Below, in pieces: positions 1-5,538 of a DNA stretch of 17,562 nt. How positions within the stretch are numbered: position 1 is the first letter of the stretch; each line of letters begins with the position of its first letter. Both the position numbers and the translations under genes were made by a program. Origin of the DNA: Endomicrobiales bacterium (lineage in GTDB: Bacteria > Elusimicrobiota > Endomicrobiia > Endomicrobiales > JALOBY01); assembly GCA_023228045.1 (NCBI GenBank), contig JALOBY010000028.1:1-17562 (forward strand). Reading direction: 5' to 3'. Under the pieces are notes generated by a model. The model saw only the letters and a list, made by a program, of their open reading frames with translations, ran no database searches and was not told where the DNA came from.

Positions 1-107
1 GAAATGATTCAGGCGAAAACCTGGCAAGCGGTGTTTACCTTTACATAATTACAAATTCCGATAACCCATCGCAACGCACAAAAGGCAAACTTGCAATAAT
101 CAAATAA
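1..107 (+). CDS. C-terminal end of a secreted protein with a sorting-type tail (5'-truncated)
   Basis: Reading frame 3 is open from the window edge to a TAA at 105-107 and encodes about 34 residues, including ASGVYLYIITN and ending KGKLAIIK. This matches the C-terminus of the large FN3 protein at the other end of the window (ASGVYIYIITN ... KGKVVVIK); aligned by eye, 20 of 34 positions are identical. The tail resembles the FlgD-Ig-like / type IX-type C-terminal sorting domains of exported proteins. The gene is therefore most likely the 3' end of a paralogous surface or secreted protein. It converges on hypB, with a strong terminator just downstream. Nothing can be said of the rest of the protein. 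Confidence 0.75.
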   Translation, partial: NDSGENLASGVYLYIITNSDNPSQRTKGKLAIIK

Positions 108-122
108 TACTTTCTACAAAAT

Positions 123-160
123 AAAAATAGCCGAGTGAAAATTTTCACTCGGCTATTTTT
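123..160. terminator. Bidirectional intrinsic terminator
   Basis: This is a perfect 19-bp inverted repeat, arms 123-141 and 142-160, with a GC-rich core (TAGCCGAGTGAAAA) and A-tract/T-tract flanks in both orientations. It lies 16 bp after the stop of the plus-strand gene and downstream of hypB, so it can serve both convergent units. In RNA the central AAAA/UUUU would open as the loop. Confidence 0.9.
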
Positions 161-188
161 ATTTGAATATCATAGCTGCCCAAATTAG

Positions 189-264
189 CCGCCATGCCGG
201 CGCAAGCCGGTATCTATAAAACAAAATTAATGTTGAACTGGATTGCGGCTTTCGCCGCAATGAC
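189..264. repeat. REP-like palindromic repeats in the 108-429 intergenic region
   Basis: Two short palindromes lie here: one around GCCGGCGCAAGCCGG (195-210) and one, ATTGCGGCTTTCGCCGCAATGAC (242-264, compact hairpin). The second carries the GCAATGAC end shared by other repeats in this window. Apart from these, the terminator at 123-160, a small stem (tcccgt/acggga, 292-309) and an AT-rich stem (380-404), I see no gene or clear signal in 108-429. Confidence 0.65.
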
Positions 265-429
265 GACAATATTGTTTTTCAGAAAACATGCTCCCGTTTT
301 ACCACGGGACACCCATTTATAACTATGTTTTTAGCATCGCCGCGGAAAACAAAAAATTACATGTGAACAAAGTGTATGCAATTTAACCGTTTTGTGGTTA
401 AATTACAAGGCAAGGCATTGTTAATTTTA

Positions 430-1314
430 TTACAAAATCTCTTTAACCTTACCTAACAACCAATTTGAAAATTCAGAAATTCCCCCAGAATTTTTTGCAG
501 ATGTTTCAAATATGCTGGCAAGTTTATTTAATTTTTTTACTCCATTTTCAAAGAAGGCCTTATCAAAATCAAAGTGTTCTAAAATATCTGTTTTTGTAAG
601 CACTACCGCTGATGCCTTTTCAAAAACAATCGGGTATTTATAGGGTTTATCGCTACCTTCTGGCACTGAGCTTAAAACAACTTTTATGTGTTCGCCTATT
701 TCAAACTCGGCCGGGCAAACCAGGTTGCCAACATTTTCTATAAATAATATGTCGCCCTTTTTCAAACTTATCTTTTGCATTGCTTTTTCTATCATTGGGG
801 CATCTAAATGGCAACCGCCAAGCGTGTTTATCTGATATGCCCTCACACCAAAATTTATAAGCGCCTGAGTGTCTATGTCTGACTCTAAATCACCCTCTAT
901 TACATATACGCGTTCTTTGCCAAGCTCTGCAGCTAATGCTTTTAAAAATGTGGTTTTTCCACAACCCGGCGAGCCAAGAATGTTAACTACAAATATACCT
1001 TTTTTGCTAAATTCAACCCTTAGCTTTGAGGCGAGCTCTTCGTTTTTACGAAATATTTCTTCTTCTAAATTTATTTGTTTAACCCGAATTTCGCAATGGG
1101 ATTCGGAATTCGTCAAAAGATATGGGACATTTTTATCCGCAAAACCTTTGCTAATGGAATTACCATTCGCTGCAGTTTTGTGGCACCCCCCTCTACAGCT
1201 ATCCCAGTGGGGGAGCGCTTTGGTGCTCCCCCCTATGTCAAAACTGCCTCCATCTCTTTTGTCTCTGTTCTCAAATCCATTACAAAGTTCGGGTTTAATT
1301 ATTTCACTTTTCAT
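430..1314 (-). CDS. hypB: HypB, GTPase for nickel insertion into [NiFe] hydrogenase, with an unusual N-terminal extension
   Basis: HypB is a SIMIBI-class GTPase that, with HypA, delivers nickel to the hydrogenase large subunit in the cytoplasm. The core runs from about residue 75. It has a Walker A GSPGCGKTT (114-122), EGDLESDID (140-148), the metal-site GGCH (C168, H169), ENVGNLVCP with C200, and the G4-like TKTD (240-243). Residues 1-74 are not HypB-like: after MKSEIIKPELCNGFENRDKR the frame passes through a palindrome-rich, G/C-run block (see repeat 1097-1254) before joining the normal family start at about EIRVKQINLEEE. ATG 1314 is preceded by a purine-rich AAGGAAAGAGAAAAG. The only alternative I see near the core is a TTG at codon 67 without an obvious RBS. 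No CxxCGC or His-rich N-terminal nickel store is present. It lies 405 bp downstream of hypA, on the same strand. The family call is firm; the start is uncertain. Confidence 0.93.
   Translation of the reverse strand: MKSEIIKPELCNGFENRDKRDGGSFDIGGSTKALPHWDSCRGGCHKTAANGNSISKGFADKNVPYLLTNSESHCEIRVKQINLEEEIFRKNEELASKLRVEFSKKGIFVVNILGSPGCGKTTFLKALAAELGKERVYVIEGDLESDIDTQALINFGVRAYQINTLGGCHLDAPMIEKAMQKISLKKGDILFIENVGNLVCPAEFEIGEHIKVVLSSVPEGSDKPYKYPIVFEKASAVVLTKTDILEHFDFDKAFFENGVKKLNKLASIFETSAKNSGGISEFSNWLLGKVKEIL
1097..1254. repeat. Palindrome-rich element read in frame inside hypB
   Basis: A series of small hairpins lies within the 5' part of hypB: GGGGGAGC/GCTCCCCC (1209-1216 / 1225-1232, 8-nt loop), GCTGCAG/CTACAGC (1169-1175 / 1193-1199, one wobble), and AATGG/CCATT (1153-1157 / 1163-1167). 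Its left end includes TTCGCAATGGGATTCGGAATTCG, which resembles the TCGCAATGAC ends of nearby intergenic repeats. It encodes about residues 21-73 of the HypB frame with no stop. Boundaries are approximate. It could be an inserted palindromic element or, if hypB starts further downstream, a structured leader. Confidence 0.55.
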
Positions 1315-1347
1315 TTTTACTTTTCTCTTTCCTTACTAACTACACTT

Positions 1348-1634
1348 TCCCACTTTGGCTGACCCGCCCAAAGCGGACAAGCCCGCCTTTAGCAAGGTCT
1401 ATCCCTTTTGGACTGAAGTCATCCGGGAAGGCGAATCTGTCATTGCGAGAAGCGGTAGCGACGAAGCAATCTCACAACTCATCAACTACTAGATTGCCAC
1501 GCTTCGCTCGCGCAATGACGCTGGATTGCCGCGGGCTAAAGCCCTCGCAATGACTAAAATTTTTATCCCAATGACTTAAGATTGCTTCACCCCTTCGGGT
1601 TTCCCGCCTTTGGCGAGGTCTAGCCAAAGTGGGA
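1348..1634. repeat. Composite repeat block between hypA and hypB
   Basis: A 13-bp exact inverted repeat (TCCCACTTTGGCT 1348-1360 / AGCCAAAGTGGGA 1622-1634) encloses nested REP-like units. The first is GTCATTGCGAG... (from 1439), followed by a palindromic end GCGCAATGAC (1510-1519) and then GATTGCCGCGGGC...TCGCAATGAC (1524-1554). A CCCGCCTTTRGCRAGGTCTA motif occurs twice (about 1382-1401 and 1603-1622). The unit 1524-1554 is a 31-nt exact inverted copy of 2507-2537. No ORF with family resemblance is present in 1315-1719; the rest holds only AT-rich sequence and the hypB RBS region. Confidence 0.75.
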
Positions 1635-1719
1635 GAATTAAACCCACCAATTTCAATGGTCTCTAATGTAAAAGAAACTCATCAGCTACGCCCAATGACG
1701 GTAAGCTTTGACTAAATTG

Positions 1720-2094
1720 TTAAAGATCTTTTTTATCTGTGCTACCATCTTGCAAAACCACTTCTATGTTTTTTACTAAGAACTCTCTGCCTATTTCGGA
1801 TGGTTCACCATCGCCATTACAAAATGGGCACTCAAAAACATAGGGTTTTCTTACAAAGAGTTTTTTGCACTTTGAGCACCGCAGCATTGGCTTTACAGTT
1901 TCAATCACCAACTCTGCGCCCTGTGATAATGTGCCAGTTGATAGCACTTCAAAATAAAGCGCTATTGAGTCACCTATAAAACCGGATTTTTCACCAACAA
2001 GAAGTGTAACTTTTTTTATTTTTGAAACGTTGTGTTTTTTTGCCGCGCTTTCACAAATTGCAATGATTTGGCGTGTAACGCCATACTCATGCAC
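1720..2094 (-). CDS. hypA: HypA, nickel metallochaperone for hydrogenase maturation
   Basis: HypA hands nickel, with HypB, to the immature large subunit. The protein is 124 aa, normal for the family. It starts with the invariant MHE, whose His2 is part of the nickel site, and has a zinc ribbon formed by CSKC (C73, C76) and CPFC (C89, C92). The start is a GTG at 2094, chosen because it gives MHEYG and has a GGAG at 2105-2108, ten bases upstream. The gene overlaps the end of echF by 8 bp, so translational coupling is likely. This placement ties it to maturation of the Ech enzyme encoded just upstream. The last ~15 residues (QDGSTDKKDL) are a polar tail without motifs. Confidence 0.95.
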   Translation of the reverse strand: MHEYGVTRQIIAICESAAKKHNVSKIKKVTLLVGEKSGFIGDSIALYFEVLSTGTLSQGAELVIETVKPMLRCSKCKKLFVRKPYVFECPFCNGDGEPSEIGREFLVKNIEVVLQDGSTDKKDL

Positions 2095-2425
2095 TTTGGT
2101 GCAACTCCGAAACTTTTTGGGTTACGCTTGGTGAGTAAGAATTGTTATTGGAAAGGCATTTTTTAGGACACACTTCAACGCAATTAAGGCATACTACACA
2201 TTTAGTGCGAGTTATTTCCCATTTCTTTGTAGGACGGTCAACAACTATCGCATTGGTGGGGCACCTTTTTACGCATATACCGCAATGTATGCAATTTGGA
2301 AGATCTATTACTATTGAACCACGAGTATTTTTATAAACGGTTCTTTGCTTAAACGGATACATCAGCGTAGCCGGCTTTTTAAATAAACTTATTAAAATTG
2401 TTTTTACAAATCCAAATGCAAACAT
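2087..2425 (-). CDS. echF: EchF-type polyferredoxin subunit of group 4 [NiFe] hydrogenase
   Basis: The protein is 112 aa with two classical 4Fe-4S motifs: CIHCGICVKRCP (C45, C48, C51, C55) and CVVCLNCVEVCP (C76, C79, C82, C86). It is the NuoI-like subunit that accepts electrons from soluble ferredoxin and passes them to the EchC cluster. The N-terminal ~35 residues, including FKKPATLMYPFKQR, are typical of this subunit's membrane-arm docking segment. The ATG at 2425 follows GAGG with good spacing. It is separated from echE by 314 bp of repeats, the only large gap in the ech run, but overlaps hypA by 8 bp. It is probably still co-transcribed with the upstream genes. Confidence 0.93.
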   Translation of the reverse strand: MFAFGFVKTILISLFKKPATLMYPFKQRTVYKNTRGSIVIDLPNCIHCGICVKRCPTNAIVVDRPTKKWEITRTKCVVCLNCVEVCPKKCLSNNNSYSPSVTQKVSELHQSA

Positions 2426-2506
2426 TTTTACCTCTTTACTGTAAGAAAATTATTTCCAAACTACTTTACTACTGTCTGGTTAAATATCGTCTGAAACTAA
2501 AACCCT

Positions 2507-2603
2507 GTCATTGCGAGGGCTTTAGCCCGCGGCAATCTGGCAGTTGATGACAGTCAGTTGACAAGAAGTGAGATTGCTTCATCCAAAATGGATTCGCAAT
2601 GAC
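2507..2603. repeat. REP-like element with 10-bp terminal inverted repeats, between echE and echF
   Basis: The element is bounded by GTCATTGCGA (2507-2516) and TCGCAATGAC (2594-2603). Its first 31 nt (2507-2537) are an exact inverted copy of 1524-1554. An inner palindrome GGGCTTTAGCCC (2518-2529) could fold. A short open frame across this region (2508-2711) is repeat sequence rather than a gene. Confidence 0.8.
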
Positions 2604-2644
2604 AACTAAGAGAAGTACACACATTCCCGTTTCACACAGTTTGC

Positions 2645-2722
2645 CATCCCGAATCCCGCCGATGGCGGGAGAGAGATCTTTTTGTTGATTTAAGATCCCT
2701 CTTTGCTTCACTCATCGGGATG
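2645..2722. repeat. Second short inverted-repeat element between echE and echF
   Basis: The ends CATCCCGA (2645-2652) and TCGGGATG (2715-2722) are inverted copies, and an inner CCCGCCGATGGCGGG palindrome follows the left end. It belongs to a different sequence family from the neighbouring GTCATTGCGA element. It ends 17 bp before the echE stop. Together the two elements account for most of the 2426-2739 gap; the remainder (2426-2506) holds the echF RBS and no clear promoter. Confidence 0.7.
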
Positions 2723-2739
2723 ACAAGAGGTGGACCAAA

Positions 2740-3819
2740 CTATCTTTCGGTACAGCTAATACATGGATCTATTGTTAACACAATTACAGGTACATCGGCC
2801 AGCTGAGCGCCCGCAAGCATTTTTACTAACGGCCCAACATTCGCAAATGTAGGGGTTCTTACACGCATTCTATCTAAAAAGCGTGTGCCGTTGCCTTTTA
2901 GATAATACACCACTTCACCTCTCGGCTGTTCTGTTCTGGCATATACCTCGCCATTTGGGACACCAACAACTTTTGTATCTATTGTGCCTTGCGGTATTTT
3001 GCTAAACGCCTGCCGTATAATATCAAGCGATTGAAAAAGTTCTTTTACGCGAACTTCTGTTCTGGCATAGCAATCGCCGGCTTGCGCGATTATCGGCTCA
3101 ACATTTATTTCGTCAAACGCCGCGTATTTTAGTTTGCGCATATCTTGAGCAATGCCGCTGCCGCGAAGCGTTGGCCCAACCGCCCCTAATGTTTGAGCAT
3201 CTGCTTTTGAAAGCACACCCACGCCAACCATTCTGTGTTTAACGGAAGAGTCAGACATAAACACTTTTGTTATATCTTTAATTTCTTTTTCTATTTTTAC
3301 AAGTTCGGCCAAAATGCGGCTTTGTGTGTCTGAATCTATATCTTTGCGCACGCCGCCAACTTTTGAAGAACCAAATATAACTCTGCCGCCGGTGGTTTCT
3401 TCAATTATGTCAAGCACTTTTTCCCTTATGCGCCATGAGTGCATAAACATACTTTCAAAACCGAAAGAATCAGCTGTTAAACCAAACCAGAGCAAGTGGC
3501 TGTGTATTCTTGACAGCTCGCCCCAAATAGTTCTTAAAAAGCGCGCTCTGGGTGGAACTTCAAGCTTTAAAAGCTCTTCTACACCTTGGCAGTAGGTTTG
3601 CCCATGTATAAAACTGCAAATGCCGCAGATGCGTTCTGCAACATAAACGAAATCAACAAAATCTCGTTTTTCTACAAGTTTTTCAAGGCCGCGATGTATA
3701 AAACCGATTGTTGGTATTGCTTCAATTACTTTCTCATCTTCAATAACAAGGTCAAGGTGTATTGGCTCGGGAAGTGCCGGGTGCTGCGGGCCGAAAGGTA
3801 TAATTGTTCTATTTCCCAT
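2740..3819 (-). CDS. echE: EchE, [NiFe] catalytic large subunit of group 4 (Ech) hydrogenase
   Basis: This is the NuoD-like subunit that carries the Ni-Fe(CN)2CO site for 2H+ + 2e- to H2. Counting from the ATG at 3819 it is 359 aa. Both nickel motifs are intact: ERICGICSFIH (C65, C68) near the N-terminus and DPCISCTER (C353, C356) at the very end. The N-terminal IIPFGPQHPALPEP is the family signature. I prefer ATG 3819 over an upstream TTG at 3849 because GGAG lies six bases before it and the protein then starts at the conserved region. It overlaps the end of echD by 11 bp. The protein ends at the Arg of DPCxxCxxR, exactly where maturation proteases normally cut, so no C-terminal peptide needs removing. 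Short length, family signature and neighbours distinguish it from NuoD of complex I. Confidence 0.97.
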   Translation of the reverse strand: MGNRTIIPFGPQHPALPEPIHLDLVIEDEKVIEAIPTIGFIHRGLEKLVEKRDFVDFVYVAERICGICSFIHGQTYCQGVEELLKLEVPPRARFLRTIWGELSRIHSHLLWFGLTADSFGFESMFMHSWRIREKVLDIIEETTGGRVIFGSSKVGGVRKDIDSDTQSRILAELVKIEKEIKDITKVFMSDSSVKHRMVGVGVLSKADAQTLGAVGPTLRGSGIAQDMRKLKYAAFDEINVEPIIAQAGDCYARTEVRVKELFQSLDIIRQAFSKIPQGTIDTKVVGVPNGEVYARTEQPRGEVVYYLKGNGTRFLDRMRVRTPTFANVGPLVKMLAGAQLADVPVIVLTIDPCISCTER

Positions 3820-4180
3820 TATTTTCTCCGCTTGGTTTTGCTTGCGCAAAAGGGGTTTTTACCGAAGTGGTGTAAAAACCGCCCTTAAAATCAATATTTA
3901 TGTTTTTTACATTTATTCCGAATAAGTCGTGCATTTCATTTTCGTAAGTAAACGCGCCCCAGTAAATTGGTGTAATACTTTCAAGCTCAGCGTTTTCAAG
4001 CGGTAACTCTATTTTATAATTTACAAATTGGTAATCTTTATCAAAGGTGTAGTTAACTTCAACTTTGTCCGCCATGCGGGTGCAGCCAATTTGAACCAAA
4101 CGATACCCTTCGCTAAACGCGCTTGCCACTTTGCCCATAAGTTGTGAAACAGGAATTAAGAGGATTGTTTGTTTTTCCAT
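3809..4180 (-). CDS. echD: EchD, NuoC-like 30-kDa-type subunit of Ech hydrogenase
   Basis: This 123-aa protein resembles the complex I 30-kDa (NuoC) family. The diagnostic stretch is YENEMHDLFGI (about residues 80-90), with the conserved E-x2-D-x-FGI, followed by a short extension. It lies in the peripheral arm between the catalytic pair EchC/EchE. It carries no cofactor motif, and its single Cys (about residue 33) is not part of a cluster motif. Start ATG 4180 shares one base with the echC stop (TAATG), and the end overlaps echE by 11 bp, so the three subunits are translationally linked. The length is typical for an Ech-type NuoC homologue, which is shorter than complex I NuoC. Confidence 0.88.
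   Translation of the reverse strand: MEKQTILLIPVSQLMGKVASAFSEGYRLVQIGCTRMADKVEVNYTFDKDYQFVNYKIELPLENAELESITPIYWGAFTYENEMHDLFGINVKNINIDFKGGFYTTSVKTPFAQAKPSGENNGK
3826..3829 (-). promoter_or_regulatory. Ribosome binding site deciding the echE start
   Basis: GGAG on the minus strand, six bases upstream of ATG 3819 and inside the 3' end of echD. It supports the ATG over the TTG 30 bp further upstream. Confidence 0.7.
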
Positions 4181-4629
4181 TATTTTTTCGCCGCCTTTTT
4201 CTCTGCTTTCATTTTTGCTTTCTTTTCTTCAAGCACCCCAAGGCCTTTTACTACACCGTCAATTATTGCCTCAGGCCGTGCCGCACAACCCTGCACATAA
4301 ACATCTACCGGTATTAATTTATCTACACCGCCAGAAACATTGTAACACTCGGCAAATACTCCGCCCGAGCAGGCACATATACCAACTGCCACCACAACTT
4401 TCGGCTCCGGCATTTGATTGTAAATATTTTTTATTACCGATTTATTTTGTTCGTTTACCGAACCTGTTACAAGGAATATGTCGGCGTGTTTTGGATTGCC
4501 TGTATTTATTATTCCAAAGCGCTCTATATCGTACATTGGGGTAAGACATGCAAGCACTTCAATGTCGCAGCCATTGCAGCTTGACGCATCGTAATGTACA
4601 ATCCACGGTGATTTTTTTAAAAATGCCAT
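4180..4629 (-). CDS. echC: EchC, small electron-transfer subunit of Ech hydrogenase
   Basis: This NuoB-like subunit holds the [4Fe-4S] cluster proximal to the Ni-Fe site. The ligands are visible as SSCNGCDIE (C18, C21), GICACSGG (C85) and VQGCAARPE (C115). The usual GCPPRP around the last ligand is here GCAARP, a substitution that keeps the Cys. After about residue 130 the protein ends in a Lys/Ala/Glu tail (KKAKMKAEKKAAKK), which is not part of the conserved fold. The ATG at 4629 has GGAG nine bases upstream. It lies 54 bp downstream of echB and is coupled to echD by a one-base overlap. Its 149 aa match Ech/Hyf small subunits and are shorter than periplasmic uptake-hydrogenase small subunits. 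Confidence 0.95.
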   Translation of the reverse strand: MAFLKKSPWIVHYDASSCNGCDIEVLACLTPMYDIERFGIINTGNPKHADIFLVTGSVNEQNKSVIKNIYNQMPEPKVVVAVGICACSGGVFAECYNVSGGVDKLIPVDVYVQGCAARPEAIIDGVVKGLGVLEEKKAKMKAEKKAAKK

Positions 4630-4683
4630 TTAAAATTTCTCCAAAATAAATCTCCGACCTGAAAACTGGGCGAAATTATCAAG

Positions 4684-5538
4684 TTAACGGCTTAAAACAT
4701 AAAGGAATATTATGTTGCCAAGGCCAAAAACAGCTGTTACAACCCATGACATTTTAAGCATTTTTTGCCATTTATATCTTGCAAAAACATTGTCAATTAT
4801 CATTTCAAAAAAGTAAGTTACCGCCACAGCTAAAATTGCCCATAGCGGATTTGTGGCAAAAAATAGATATACAAAACCAAGCATAAGAATTTTTTCGTAC
4901 CAATGCGCTATTTCTATAAGGCCAAGTCCGGGCCCTGAGAACTCTATAGTTAAACCTTTTACAATTTCTTGATGGGCATGGTGCGAGGTTGAAAGGTCAA
5001 AAGGCGATTTTCTAAGTTTTATGGTTAAAACATAAACTAAACCAAAGAAAATTCCGGGTAGCGTTTTTATAAGCATATCCGGGTTTGCGGCAATGCTGTA
5101 AACCGAAAAACTGCCGGTGGCCAAATAAAAACCAACAGCCATTAAAATAACCATTGGCTCTACTGCCATCATTTGTATAAGTTCTCGTTCAGCACCAATC
5201 GCACCGTAAGCAGAGCTTGCCTTAAACGCGCCAAGAACAAGAAATACTTCCGCAAGCGTAAAGCCGAAAATCACAAGCAATATATCGCCGCCGGCAAAGA
5301 AAAGGCAACCGGTAAACACTATAAATAAAAGAAAAAACCATACATAAAAATTTTGAGAACGGCGCACCAAAATAGTTTCTTTTTCAAAAAGTTTAAACAC
5401 ATCATAAAATGGCTGAAGCAATGGCGGGCCAAAACGGCTTTGCATCCGGGCGGTTATTCTTCTGTCTATGCCGGCAAGCAAACCACCGACAATTGGAGCA
5501 AGAAGAAAAAAACCTAAAGCGTAAAGGAAAGATTTCAT
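4684..5538 (-). CDS. echB: EchB, NuoH-like membrane subunit of Ech hydrogenase
   Basis: This 284-aa, highly hydrophobic protein has about eight membrane segments. It is the subunit that joins the peripheral catalytic arm to the ion pump. Family marks include GGLLAGIDRR...RFGPPLLQPFYDVFKL (residues 18-50), GAERELIQMM (115-124), the SPFDLSTSHHAHQEIVKG stretch (178-195) and GLIEIAHWYEKI (206-217). Charged residues in these loops are those used for coupling in group 4 hydrogenases and complex I. The start codon overlaps the echA stop as ATGA (4 bp), indicating coupled translation. Confidence 0.95.
   Translation of the reverse strand: MKSFLYALGFFLLAPIVGGLLAGIDRRITARMQSRFGPPLLQPFYDVFKLFEKETILVRRSQNFYVWFFLLFIVFTGCLFFAGGDILLVIFGFTLAEVFLVLGAFKASSAYGAIGAERELIQMMAVEPMVILMAVGFYLATGSFSVYSIAANPDMLIKTLPGIFFGLVYVLTIKLRKSPFDLSTSHHAHQEIVKGLTIEFSGPGLGLIEIAHWYEKILMLGFVYLFFATNPLWAILAVAVTYFFEMIIDNVFARYKWQKMLKMSWVVTAVFGLGNIIFLYVLSR

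Noticed and set aside
380..404. 9-bp AT-rich stem-loop downstream of hypB as its terminator
   Set aside because: No T-tract follows on the minus strand; the perfect stem at 123-160 is a much better terminator for both genes.
1180..1210. CRGGCH in the HypB extension as a functional N-terminal nickel site
   Set aside because: It does not match the CxxCGC or His-rich patterns known in HypB and is encoded by the palindromic block, so it is more likely accidental.
869..1362. Plus-strand open frames opposite hypB
   Set aside because: They are antisense to a well-supported HypB frame, show no family motif and include repeat sequence.
2508..2711. 67-codon minus-strand open frame between echE and echF
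   Set aside because: It consists almost entirely of the two inverted-repeat elements and has no recognisable protein features.
1348..2722. CRISPR array
   Set aside because: Repeats are in mixed orientations, of several families and irregularly spaced, with no direct-repeat/spacer periodicity or cas genes.
3820..3849. TTG start giving EchE ten extra residues
   Set aside because: The internal ATG at 3819 has a well-placed GGAG and starts at the conserved family N-terminus.
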